Below are positions 22,893-33,193 of a stretch of DNA of 64,000 nt, one piece after another. Each line of letters opens with the position of its first letter. Positions within the stretch are counted from its first letter, which is position 1. The translations under genes were made by a program, and so were the position numbers. This DNA is from Drechslerella dactyloides (Eukaryota > Ascomycota > Orbiliomycetes > Orbiliales > Orbiliaceae), in assembly GCA_020064725.1 (NCBI GenBank), contig JAGTWJ010000017.1, forward strand, positions 4,340,001-4,404,000, written 5' to 3'. The notes below the pieces were generated by a model. It had not been told where the DNA came from and searched no databases. It was given only the letters and a program-made list of their open reading frames with translations.

Positions 22893-23852
22893 TCAAGTTA
22901 CCTTGGACTTGTTTCCGACGCTGGTAGCTAGAACATCAGCTACAAATGCTACCAGCTCCTGGACCATCGTCTCCGTGCACTCGTGACCAACGCCATCATA
23001 CACGACGTCTCGGATATCCACAATTCCTTGCCCTTCATCCTTTAGCAAGTCTAGGAATGGCTTGGAGCATTCGTAAGGAACCAATTTGTCTGCCCCTCCG
23101 CTCAGGGAAAGCACCTTCTTGCCTCCCAGCCGTTCTTGGATGAGCTTAACTCTCTCCGTTGGTGACTTACCCCTCGTGATAATCCCAGTGGGGTCGGTCT
23201 TGTTCGCTGTCGCATCTAAGCTTCTGGGGTAGTCTACGCTCCCTATAAAACGACCTTCTTGGAAGCTTTTCAGTTTGCTCTTCTCTGCTCGGTGGGTCAT
23301 AATCGCCTGGAAGTCAGGACAGCCAATGACCACCACACCAGCCGTGATCCGAGGCTCGTTGACCAAGGTCAACCAAGTAGCATGTCCCCCAAGGCTGATA
23401 CCGGCGCATAGCCACTTGTCTAACTGCCGCTCGCCATCCGGGAAGACGTACGACGGTATATGGTCTATCAGCAACGAGACATCGAGACTAGTTCCTTGGT
23501 ATACACCGAATAGGTCGATAGCATGCAGTTCGTTTCCTTTTCTCCAGGCTTCGTTCGCCTTGGTTGAAACGAGGCGTGTGCCATGGTTCCGCTGATCGAA
23601 CGATGCAACTATCAGACCCTTATCCAATCGCGATGGGCCCGTGTTGTGAGTGTGTAGACATCTTAGAGCGGCCGGTTCGACGTATGCCAATGTTTCAAGG
23701 CGTGGGTGGAGGAGGAAGAGGCATGCGACCGAAGTTACTGAAGGGGCGATGTCAGCTGCGCCGTAGATTGTAACCTCAATGCCGGCGATGTGATGTTTCT
23801 GTTTAGAGGTGTTCGAATCGCGGATAGAACCTGTGCTGAATAGGGCAGCCAT
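22893..23852 (-). CDS. Alpha/beta hydrolase-fold protein
   Basis: Single exon, 319 aa, ATG at 23852. The complete catalytic set is visible: nucleophile elbow GISLGG with Ser153, acid Asp255 in GGADKLVPY, and base His290 in DGVGHEC. FDQRNHG (85-91) sits at the usual oxyanion/N-terminal position of a fungal subfamily of soluble hydrolases. There is no signal peptide, so it is probably cytosolic. Expected activity is ester or peptide-type hydrolysis of a small molecule. The natural substrate cannot be read from sequence. It lies head-to-tail with two other minus-strand genes, with no sign of functional coupling. Confidence 0.85.
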   Translation of the reverse strand: MAALFSTGSIRDSNTSKQKHHIAGIEVTIYGAADIAPSVTSVACLFLLHPRLETLAYVEPAALRCLHTHNTGPSRLDKGLIVASFDQRNHGTRLVSTKANEAWRKGNELHAIDLFGVYQGTSLDVSLLIDHIPSYVFPDGERQLDKWLCAGISLGGHATWLTLVNEPRITAGVVVIGCPDFQAIMTHRAEKSKLKSFQEGRFIGSVDYPRSLDATANKTDPTGIITRGKSPTERVKLIQERLGGKKVLSLSGGADKLVPYECSKPFLDLLKDEGQGIVDIRDVVYDGVGHECTETMVQELVAFVADVLATSVGNKSKVT

Positions 23853-24749
23853 CGCGGCTTGTAGTCATAAGGCGATACCTTCCTGCAAGAAAGTTGAATT
23901 GTTCCCGTTTGGGTAGCGAAGGGCGGACTGATATTCGATATTAGAAGCGCGGCCCCGGAGCTCTAGCCGAGCACCCGAGGTCCAATAGAGAAGAAAAACA
24001 ACGCACAAAATACAACAATCACTTGTTAGCGCAACTCGGATTATAGTGTGTGTGCTTCACTATTACCGGCTTCCCACGTAGCTTCATGCGGATACTAGTA
24101 GTCTCTTTGTTACGAAGCTAGTTTAACTTGTAGACTTGGAGAGATACAAGATATTAGTCCTTTTCTCGGAGCGGAGTTGTTAGTCTAACTCGGCCATATT
24201 ACTAATTAAGTCAGCTATAAACCCAATATTGAAATCCGCTTATATTTGTCCCGTATCCCTCTGCGCATATGAACGCCGAATTTTGGCAAGGATTTGCCGA
24301 GCCGCAGGCACCTATTGTTGTCTGGTGGAAAGCTAAGGCGAAGTCCTCAAATTGAGCCAGAATAATAAATATCCTTACTTGGCTCGCCCTGCAAGACTAT
24401 TGGCGATCGGGTTTGTATCATCTTTATTAGGTGCACGCACGCTTAGAGAAGAAAGAATTCTCCAATTTTGCTATCTTCCTATGCTACATGCCAGACAAGA
24501 AAAAAGCCACCCCAAAAAGCGGGTCTATGGCCAAGAAGGGGAGAAAAGAAGACAAGGATGCATCTAGTGCATGCAATGATGTACAACACAGCGTGGAGCG
24601 TGTCCAGCGTCAGAGGATGTGAGAGGAAAGGAAGGTAAATGGATACACGCTGCAGATAGTGCTACAATAGGTACAGAGACGGGTCTCTAAGCATTTGACA
24701 GAGTCTCATTGGCTTGTAATACGTGTTGCCACTAGTATGAGGCGTCCAT
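23853..24749. other. Intergenic region (hydrolase promoter / repeat-protein 3' side)
   Basis: AT-rich, with short ORFs only. The promoter of the alpha/beta hydrolase should lie in the first 300 bp (minus strand). Nothing else is supported. Confidence 0.45.
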
Positions 24750-26073
24750 CTAAAAGTAGCCGCCACCAGGGCCCTCCTCTTCATCATCTTCTGGCTTCTG
24801 AGTGGCTGGCTTGGGTGGAGCCGGCTTTGGACCGGTCTTCCCTCCCTTAGGCTTGTCTTCGTCCTCATCCTCGTCGTTGTCGTTCTTGCCGGGCTTGCCG
24901 CCATTGGGCTTGCCGCCGTTGGGCTTGTTCTTGTCGTTGTCGCCGGGCTTGCCCATACCGCCGTTGGGCTTGTTCTTGTCGTTGTCGCCGGGCTTGCCCA
25001 TATTACCCTTGGGCTTGTTCTTATCGTCCTCATCCTCGTCGTCGTCGTTCTTGCCGGGCTTGCCGCCGTTGGGCTTGTTCTTGTCGTTGTCGCCGGGCTT
25101 GCCCATGCCACCCTTGGGCTTGTTCTTGTCGTTGTCACCGGGCTTGCCCATATTACCCTTGGGCTTGTTCTTATCGTCCTCATCCTCGTCGTCGTCGTTC
25201 TTGCCGGGCTTGCTGCCGTTGGGCTTGTTCTTGTCGTTGTCGCCGGGCTTGCCCATGCCACCCTTAGGCTTGTTCTTGTCGTTGTCGCCGGGCTTACCCA
25301 TATTACCCTTGGGCTTGTTCTTATCGTCCTCATCCTCGTCGTCGTCGTTCTTGCCGGGCTTGCCCATACCGCCCTTAGGCTTGTTCTTGTCGTTATCGCC
25401 GGGCTTGCCCATACCGCCCTTAGGCTTGTTCTTGTCGTTGTCGCCGGGCTTACCCATACCGCCCTTAGGCTTGTTCTTATCATCCTCATCGTCGTCGTCG
25501 TTGCCGGGCTTCTTTGTTCCCTTGGCACCTGGCTGACCCGGCTTCGCAGTCGGGCCGGGAGCGGGCACAGTCACAGTCACGGTAACCGGCTTAGCACCAC
25601 CACCGCTTCCGCACCTATCCAATAGCCCTGGAATCACAAACGAGTCAGCGATGTACGGTTTTCGTTGTGAGACAACCTTTAATCGTTGCTTCTATTTTGA
25701 TTCCCTCGTGCACAATGTCCAGCGCTCCGGGCCTGGGGTTTATCAATAGTGAGACTCGACGGTGGCTTACCCATAATATTCTCTATACAGAGATCAGTGG
25801 TTAGTATCATCGTCATTTCTTGGGAGGTACGATATATGATACGGGTACTTACTTAGTTGCTGCTTGCTATCCTCGATTTCTTTAGAAGCTAGAGTGTTCG
25901 TAACTGGATGTTAGTAAATGCTCATTCTACATAAGATCCTAGGAACCATTGGCGTGTTTATCGTGATGAGGCTTACACGGTGCTGCTGGTGGCCTATTTC
26001 GCTTCCAGACGACCGGGCCGGCGGCGACCGAGGTGGCCGCGGCCGCAAGAACCATAAGAGTCGAAACCTTCAT
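24750..26073 (-). CDS. Secreted Gly/Lys/Asp/Asn-rich tandem-repeat protein
   Basis: Four exons deduced on the minus strand: 25977-26073, 25853-25903, 25771-25782 (a 12-nt microexon) and 24750-25627, about 345 aa, all junctions phase 1. The N-terminus MKVSTLMVLAAAATSVAAG is a clear signal peptide. VVWKRN offers a Kex2-type KR site. A short region with a VTVTVTVPAPG stretch leads into about 200 residues of charged repeats of the form GMGKPGDNDKNKPK, interspersed with acidic GKPGKNDDDEDEDDKNK units. The end is Pro/Glu-rich (DDEEEGPGGGYF). No catalytic domain is present. It is likely a secreted or wall-associated intrinsically disordered polyelectrolyte with mixed charges, possibly Ca2+- or wall-binding. 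The family is not recognised. The large repeat array is prone to assembly errors and length variation. Confidence 0.75.
24885..25500 (-). repeat. Coding tandem repeat array (45-bp unit, 150-bp higher-order unit)
   Basis: Inside the secreted repeat protein, a basic unit of about 45 bp (15 residues, GKPGDNDKNKPKGGM) recurs, and an acidic variant unit marks a higher-order period. The acidic block beginning TTATCGTCCTCATCC (plus strand) starts at 25021, 25171 and 25321, an exact 150-bp (50-codon) spacing, with very few differences between copies. This indicates recent duplication by unequal crossing-over or slippage, always in frame. Confidence 0.9.
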
Positions 26074-28903
26074 ATTGTCTGATCTATACTACGCAGCAGG
26101 GATGTATGAAAAAAGGAATGTAGGGGTAACACGTGGTGTGTCTGATAAAGAATGACTTCAAAGGAATGGCTTCTGATCGTTAGACCAGTTCTTCTTGATA
26201 GCAAAAGAATGGAATGATGATTGGTGATAGTGGACTCGATACCACAGAAGGGAGAGCGCTCTCTATTTATGTCTCCTCCACCTCGCATGCAAGGTTTTAA
26301 ATCATCATCCAAACTAGGATATCGTATCACTCGGGTCGATATTTGGCATTCTTTGCCTTAGTACCGTGGGTAGACCTGTGGAGCCAGCAGAATCAGAATG
26401 AATAACTCTGCCAATGCCGACATCAACTTCTGGCCCCTCAGGGTAACCTCAACCATGTTCGATATACCAAAGGCGAACATCTGAAGTTGCAACATTGCCA
26501 ATATTCTTGGCTGCACCTGGGCGGTCCAGCCTTCCGCCCGGAGGATCCCGATATATCTCATGGAAAAATTCGAAAAACAGATAGGTAATGATAGCACTCC
26601 TCGATTCGTGGGCCTGCTGTTTCCCGATTCCGCTACTGCCTGCCACGGACCGACTCAGCAGTTAAAATAAGTCGACCTCGTTTATATTCGCGCCGCGCTA
26701 GGTTGAAATGGGCACATAATTGCCAATGAAGGTAACACAGGCACTGCGAGGTCTATCTGGCCGTAGGATACTGATGCAAGCGCCACAGTATGCTTTTATA
26801 TGCAAAAGGTATCGCTTGGAAGTATATTCGTTCCTGTATGGCCATGCGCGCCATATGCGGCTCCTCGCACTTCGCATCGCTCGGTTAACTGGAAGCCGTA
26901 AGCGGTACCCGCTCAAAAGGATAGCGCTTCATTCCAAGCGACTTCGCTTTCGCCGGCTCCGCGATACAAAATTGGAAATACCAAGAAATCAGCTGCTGAA
27001 AGTCGATCTGAACCAGGAAGCTTGAACGTGCAAAATGCGTATGTAACCCGTCGGAATGCAGCTTAGCGAGCCCTCGGACCTCCGAACAGTCATGCATGGG
27101 GGTGAGTTAGTTTGGGAGTTAATCTTGCGCCACGCATGAACCGTTTACCGTCCGCAATTGCAGATTCCAACATCCAGATCTATCAAATCCCCAGCTGGAA
27201 GGAACCAATTACCGTTACAAAAGTATCGTAAAAAAAGAATTTCCGACAAGGATGTAATCAGATACGTCGCCAAGGATGCTTTTGCATCCAAGGCGTTTGA
27301 ACCGGAGCTTTTCCGAGATCGCGCGGTCTGTAAGCATCGGCCGGTGTTCTTGTACTACGGCTTGAAGCAGCCAAATGCTGCATAAACCCTAACGGAGATG
27401 TCAGCCACGACCGCAAATCCGAACAATACGACGGCTATAGCAACGGTACGGGAAAATCTTTTCTTCAATTTCGCCTTGATACGCTGGCCAGTCGTTACTT
27501 GTTGTTGCTATCGTGGTATCAAGTATTGCATTGAGGCAGGGGAGGTGGTGTCGGTATTCGGGGTGGTGTGGGCATGCGTTGTCGCATTGCTCTTGGCGAA
27601 TTCCATTTTTTAATTTGGTGCTATTACGCCGCGACTCTCTAAACTCGATATCACCGACTGGAGTTCGCGCGTGCGTCCGTGTTGCGCCGTATCTGACGCA
27701 GGCAGTTTTTGAGGGCTAGGTAGGAAATTTATCACCCGTCGTGTAAAGGAAATCAAAAGTTATACATTTATGCGGACCAAAAGAATTACGAGAGAAAATG
27801 TTTAGCTCGTGATGAGTATTACAAAGAAGAATGCTTTCATCCCGTTGGAAAACAAGTCAAACACGGTTGCTGATAGGAGAAATAGTCTCCAGGCTTCCCC
27901 CGCGAGACCAGCTTCCCCCGACTCCTGCGTCAAGCGCGGTCTATTGCAGTTGTTTGATGTGTCACAGAATCAGGCCTCAATTGCGCCAAGGCCCTGAGTC
28001 ATGAAGCGAGATTAGCCAAGCGATATCACAATCCGAGTAATCTCAACCGGGATTCATTCGTCGGCAAATTGTCCCATGGCATTGTAAACCGTTGGCTGGC
28101 GTCTTTGCATACGCGAAAAAATCAGTTGATTTCAGCATGACAGCAGGTGGGGGTATATATACGATGCAACGTGCGCCTGCTTTATTATATGAAAATCGAG
28201 AGTCTTCGAACTCGTAAATACGATAAAGTAACGATGGTCTCTTGCCTCAATTCCGCGAATATCAGATGATACTGCTGCGCAGTCGCTCCCACAATCTAAC
28301 GGTTCGACCAGCCAATCATTACCTGCAGCGTAAAGCCCGCCAAGTCGCCAACCAAGAAACGGGACCTGCGGCTGAAGACGTGATCGGTTGATACTGTCGA
28401 TTCCCACCTGACAGCGTCAATTCATCCCTGCCTTTGTGCACTTTCGGCGAGGAGATACGTCCTTGGCGCGGGCTTAAATTTCGTTCGCCCAGGAACTACT
28501 GCAGCATTTACGCTCAGAATACACCGAATGCATGTTTATATTCACCTTCGCATCCCTCAATGTAACCCCCGGCTGGGCAGACCGGCCGCTAGGCTAGATT
28601 CCGCTTCTCGATCGTGGTTCCTTTAAATGGACGGACGTCCTCCGTTCCTCTCGTTTTGAAGTCTGATTCCCCATCCGTCTGAGCGTCCTGCTCCCTTCCA
28701 TTCGTTGCTGACTCGAGACGTCAACGTCGCTCGCTACTGAAACCGTACGTCCACTCCATGGCTGTCGCAGAGAGTCAATCTATAGGCCCTATATGTGTAC
28801 AAACTAACCTCAAGATCAATTCAATACAGATTCGAAGACTTCATATCACTTAGTTACGCAATAGTCGCCGCTCAGAGACAATTATTGGCCCGGGTTCAAC
28901 AAG
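26074..28903. other. Gene-free region with short inverted repeats
   Basis: 2.8 kb without a supported gene. The repeat-protein promoter is at the left. Around 26808-26945 sequence resembling TCGCTTGGAA recurs in inverted orientation (TTCCAAGCGA) about 110 bp away, enclosing GGTACC-centred smaller palindromes. GGATGCTTTTGCATCC lies near 27278. ORFs up to about 100 codons show no family features. This may be decayed mobile DNA, but no terminal repeats or transposase can be shown. About 28600-28903 should contain the promoter of the following secreted-protein gene. Confidence 0.4.
26263..26271 (-). promoter_or_regulatory. TATA-like element of the repeat-protein gene
   Basis: CATAAATAG on the minus strand lies about 190 bp upstream of the ATG at 26073. 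A plausible core-promoter element, from sequence and spacing only. Confidence 0.35.
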
Positions 28904-30010
28904 ATGAATTATCTATTCACGTTGACGTCGAAACTCATACCCCTGCTCATCCTCTGCTCACTTGTCGCAGATGTGACTGCATCGGGCTATTACCAGAAAT
29001 CGGTAAAGACAGTTCGATCCTGCTCGACCCAGTACTGCGACCGAAAAGTCTACCATGTGCCCACCCAGATCAGGACAGTCCATGGAAACACCAAATCGAC
29101 AGTGACCGTGCACCCGAAGCCCAGCACCTGCTATGTCACAAAGAAGTGGTGGACCAAGACTATCGACCGCTACTTTACCAAAACATATACGGTTACCAAA
29201 TGCAGAACCCAAACGGCCTACACCACTCAATACTCCACCGTCACCAGCACCGTCCGCGCAGTATCGACGACCACTTCTTCGATCACAATTGCCACTATAA
29301 CAAGCGGCACTACCACCATCCCGCAGCCGTCCGGGTTCATCAGTGTCGCCGACGATCCAGACAATCAATTCAATCGTATCGACAAGCGCGGTGCTAAGCA
29401 CTATCCGACAGCGGTGAAATGCACAAAGACTATCCAGACAATCTACAAGCACACCGTCACCGCTAGGCCGCGTAAGACGACAGTTGTTAAGTGCGGCAAG
29501 ACTACAACTCGATGGCACGCACACAAGACAGCCCAGAAGACAGTCAATGCGCGCGATAAAACAACTACTATCACGCATATTTCTACCCGCACCACCACGA
29601 CCACCCTCTACACATCCACTACGACTGTAACAACCAGTGTGACCGCCATCATCCCCAGCGCAACTGCTTACCAAGCTTGTGGCAACGGCAACACCTTCGC
29701 CGGTCCCAATGGCAGTGTTAGCGGCTGGCTTAACAACTGGGACACCGTATTTACCGGTCTGAACGAAGCCCAGTGCTGCGCGCTATGTCAGGCGCATGTT
29801 AATGCCGCGGGCGTCCCAGACTGTCAGGGAAGTTATTGGAGCTGGATCAGGGAGTCTGGCCTCGAGCGGTGCTGGCTGGTGCTCACGGCTGCTACATCAA
29901 GAATGTGCTCTTTTAACACGGCCCAATCATTTGAGGCACAGCCGGATACCTCCGAGTTTATAGGAGTTGTTAGCAATGGGCCATGTGGGCGGTGGAAGTC
30001 CGTAGGTTGA
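28904..30010 (+). CDS. Secreted Thr-rich, Kex2-cleavable protein with a C-terminal Cys-rich domain
   Basis: Single exon, 368 aa. Residues 1-27 form a signal peptide (hydrophobic LIPLLILCSLVADVTA). Two Thr/Tyr/Lys-rich modules with paired cysteines follow, one at about 32-142 and one at about 165-250. Both contain TKCxxxT-like segments and end in a Thr-rich stretch (ITSGTTTIP and TTSVTAIIP). They are separated by NRIDKRG (158-163), a Kex2-type KR site. The C-terminal domain (about 258-368) has some eight cysteines, including QCCALC, and aromatic residues in a PAN/apple-like arrangement seen at the end of many fungal secreted proteins. Heavy O-glycosylation is likely. This may be a cell-wall or secreted adhesion-type protein. 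No enzymatic motif is seen and the function is unknown. Confidence 0.8.
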   Translation: MNYLFTLTSKLIPLLILCSLVADVTASGYYQKSVKTVRSCSTQYCDRKVYHVPTQIRTVHGNTKSTVTVHPKPSTCYVTKKWWTKTIDRYFTKTYTVTKCRTQTAYTTQYSTVTSTVRAVSTTTSSITIATITSGTTTIPQPSGFISVADDPDNQFNRIDKRGAKHYPTAVKCTKTIQTIYKHTVTARPRKTTVVKCGKTTTRWHAHKTAQKTVNARDKTTTITHISTRTTTTTLYTSTTTVTTSVTAIIPSATAYQACGNGNTFAGPNGSVSGWLNNWDTVFTGLNEAQCCALCQAHVNAAGVPDCQGSYWSWIRESGLERCWLVLTAATSRMCSFNTAQSFEAQPDTSEFIGVVSNGPCGRWKSVG

Positions 30011-31479
30011 GAAAGTAGCCCCTCTTGGTGAATATGTATATGTATATGTAATTCACCACCGTTGGACTTGCCTCGTATTTGAATCAGACTGAGAACCTAA
30101 TATATCGAGAACTATCGATATATCTTGATTTCGGCGCCATTTAGAATCCCAGTCGGTCTTGAATTCAAATTATGTGGCGTATTGATCACGTTATATGGTA
30201 TATACTCATGCAGATTCTGTCAAATAATGTTCATATATCACAGCTCATCCACGACTTTACTGTATTAATCGATTAATTCCAGAAGGGTATATATTTGCTA
30301 TCTTTGGATGCAGGTCCCGACGTCCCCCACAGCTGTACAGTTGTGCGTAAATTGTATTTCATTGTGTTGCTGCACCCGAAATCCAACAGCCTGCATTCGA
30401 TTACTCATGCGTATGCTGACTGGGAACGGCAATCCACGGACTGGGAGCTGTATAATTAAGTCCTGGCGCTAGAATACAATATGCATCAAGCCTTTGCATT
30501 CCTTCTTTGTTCTCGACACCGATACTGGTGACACTATATTATTCTACCCTCGTCTACCAGCTACTCACGAACCCAGATATCTAAAGCTAGCTGCAACATT
30601 TTGTTCCGATGTATCGTCCTCACAACCATTCACTCAGCTCAGTCCAGCTGCGGGAAACCTTGAAGGTCGTCAATCTACTATATCATTGTCGAGTTTGAAT
30701 TTTATCATTCGCCAATCTCAATTCTGTCCACCATTGTGTAGCTCCTGGCTTGAGTTCAGCGCCGCGATAGCGCTCCCGTATAAGCGCCATAATCATGCTT
30801 TACTCCTAGAGATGCTTAGTTCTAAATCATAATATCAGGACATGCCTACCTAGAATAGGTTTCTTCCTTCGATACGGGAATTTCCATCTCTTCATCATGA
30901 TCCGAATATATCCAGGGTATGTGGCTGGTCCAATGGTTCTTGCTTTTCTCACACGCCCCAACACATTTCTATCATCCGTCCTCTAAATCTAGACATCTGG
31001 CCTGGTATCGTCTGCTCGGGCTCGGTGATCACAGTGCACCGAATCCACATGTCGCGGCCTCGATGGCCGGAAGAAACCCCTTCCGATTGAGAGGCCGTGG
31101 AGCAGGGGTGTAATCCAGACGCACGCCACCGTCATCGAGTCGCAGCTGCATATGCAACCTGCTGACACAGCGCCAGTTCACCCTTCCCAACTGCGGAAAT
31201 AGCTTAACGAACTCGATCAAACTCCGCTGAAGAATCCGCTTCGAGGAATGCTTATATAAGGAATTTATTGCGTGTACCTTGTAACGAGCAAGGTTGTTTA
31301 AACGCGAGTATTATAAGAGGTCCTGCCAATTCGCACGGGACACGTCTTGTCTGTAGTCATTCAAATATCCACATCTGGATGCTACTTACCTTCGAAGACC
31401 CAATTGCAGCCGACTTTACAGACTCGTACCATAACAAACCACACAAACACGCATGCACACCGTCTGCAACAAATGAAAG
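30011..31479. other. Intergenic region upstream of the SDR gene
   Basis: AT-rich start (3' UTR of the secreted protein; ATATATCGAGAACTATCGATATAT near 30099) followed by mixed sequence with no supported gene. The SDR promoter lies at the right end, with the TATA-like site at 31253-31260. Confidence 0.45.
31253..31260 (+). promoter_or_regulatory. TATA-like box of the SDR gene
   Basis: TATATAAG lies about 220 bp upstream of the ATG at 31480, leaving a leader of roughly 190 nt if transcription starts 30 bp downstream. Position and sequence only. Confidence 0.4.
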
Positions 31480-32614
31480 ATGGTTGCACTTGATACGATT
31501 CGCGCGTCTAACGCCGCCCTCAAGGGCAAGCTCCCCGCCGGCCTTGTCGCCCTTTTCGGTATGTATACCCTCCTCTCTGGGACTGATTGCACGCGAAATG
31601 CCGTCGTATCGAAAGTACTGACGTCGTGCGATCCCAGTCGGCGGAACCAGCGGCATCGGCGAGCACACCATGCGCGTGTTCTATGAAACTGCGCCGTCTC
31701 CGCGCGTCTACTTTATGGGCCGCTCCCAGTCATCAGCAGACCGTATCATAGAGTCTCTGAAGCCGCTCAACCCGGACGGCCACCTCGAGTTCATTCAGAC
31801 AGACGCCAGCTTGCTTAAGAATGTGGACGAGGCGAGCAGGAAATTCAGCGAAAAGGAGAAGGAATTGAACTTGCTCGTCATGTCTCAGGGCTTCCTAACC
31901 TTGGAAGGCCGGGTTGGTACGTACGCATCTTAAATCCACTGGATTATGCCTTCGAATTCATGGGATGACCGTTCTAGATCTAACAACTTTGGTTTTCGGA
32001 TTCTAGAGACCACGGAGGGAATCGACACCAAGTTGGCACTGAACTATTTTTCCAGAGCACGATTCATCCAGAACCTGCTGCCGGCCCTCACAGCCGCTGC
32101 CTCAAACTCTAACAACCCAATCGGCGCCCGAGTGATATCTGTCCTCTCGGCCGGCCACGAAGGACCCATCAACTTCTCCGACTTTGAGCTCAAGAAGACC
32201 TTCAGCCTCCGCAATGCTGGCGTCCACGCCGTAACATCCAACTCTGCACTATCAAAGTATCTTGCACAGGAGCACCAAAACATCAGCTTCACCCACTCGT
32301 ACCCCGGTGGCGTTGAAACGAATATCCTGACCGCCTCGCGACTGCCGTCCGTGTTGACGATGGCATCTAAAGTTATTCTTCCGCTATTTCGCTCTTTTAT
32401 GAAGACGCCGGAGGAAAGTGGTCAGCGACACTTCTATGTGGTGACAAACGAGAAGTTCAAGACCGGCGGCTGGCTCGTGGATAGCGAGAGTGAGGAGTCG
32501 GCGGCATCGAAAAAGGCGGTGGAGAAGGGGTGGTGCAATGAGGAGGTTGGAGAAACGGTGTGGAAGCGCAGTTTGGAGATTTTTGACAAGGTGCAGAGAG
32601 AAGGAAAGGCTTGA
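31480..32614 (+). CDS. Short-chain dehydrogenase/reductase, atypical (no canonical YxxxK)
   Basis: Three exons, 31480-31558, 31638-31916 and 32007-32614, give about 321 aa. The nucleotide-binding Rossmann motif GGTSGIG (28-34) is intact and begins at the first splice junction. YFMGRSQSSADR (adenine-ribose side) follows, and NLLVMSQGFLT replaces the usual NNAG segment. VISVLSAGHEGP is the strand carrying the catalytic-Ser position. Where a YxxxK would stand the protein reads TSNSALSKYLAQ, so Tyr is absent. HSYPGGVETNIL is the conserved PG motif after the active site. A fungal clade of such SDRs with an altered active site exists. They may bind NAD(P)H without classical catalysis or use other residues. 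A weakly hydrophobic N-terminal segment (AGLVALF) is too short for a membrane anchor. The substrate is unknown. Confidence 0.86.
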
Positions 32615-33193
32615 GGATGGATTTCCGCTTCAAGATGCTTGCTAATTTGACTGCTGTACAAGGTATAGGATGTATAGTTTAATGTGTATTTTTAATTTGG
32701 GGATAAGGTTGGTACATATCTGATAGCAATATCTAGTCTCGAGGCCAGACCACTTGATTGATCAATATTTTTTAAAGATATGAATTTCAGTCACAAATAA
32801 AGGAGCCTCCTGTTGCTATACATTATAAAATCAAACGAATCATATACCAAGATGCAATGTGCAGCAATGGTCTAGATACATGCGAAATATGTCACAAAAC
32901 TGCATAGCTAGTAGATACTTGGATAAAGATTAAAGAAAATAGTTGAACCAAACTCGCTGGCTATAACAACAAGGAAATAAAGGAAATGTCGTTAAAAAAA
33001 ATACAATGAACAGTCATTGAGAAGGGGAAAAAAAGGAACCCGTCGTCCACACATCCAACTCAGACCCAAACGTTATTCATGTTAACATTAAACTCTCTAC
33101 CATGCAACTTGAGTATAATGATGCATCTGCCCTGCAGCGTGCTGTCATTGTCGTTCAGAAGCGTCCTTGTACTGGAGACTTGCGATGCCTTGA
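32615..33193. other. Convergent spacer between SDR and coiled-coil gene
   Basis: AT-rich 3'-UTR sequence for both converging genes, with A-tracts (AAAAAAATACAATG near 32995). No gene is seen. Confidence 0.45.

Noticed and set aside
24802..25536. 244-codon plus-strand ORF opposite the repeat gene (Leu/Ser/Pro-rich)
   Set aside because: Mirror translation of the tandem repeats. No signal peptide or start context. The minus-strand gene with signal peptide explains the DNA.
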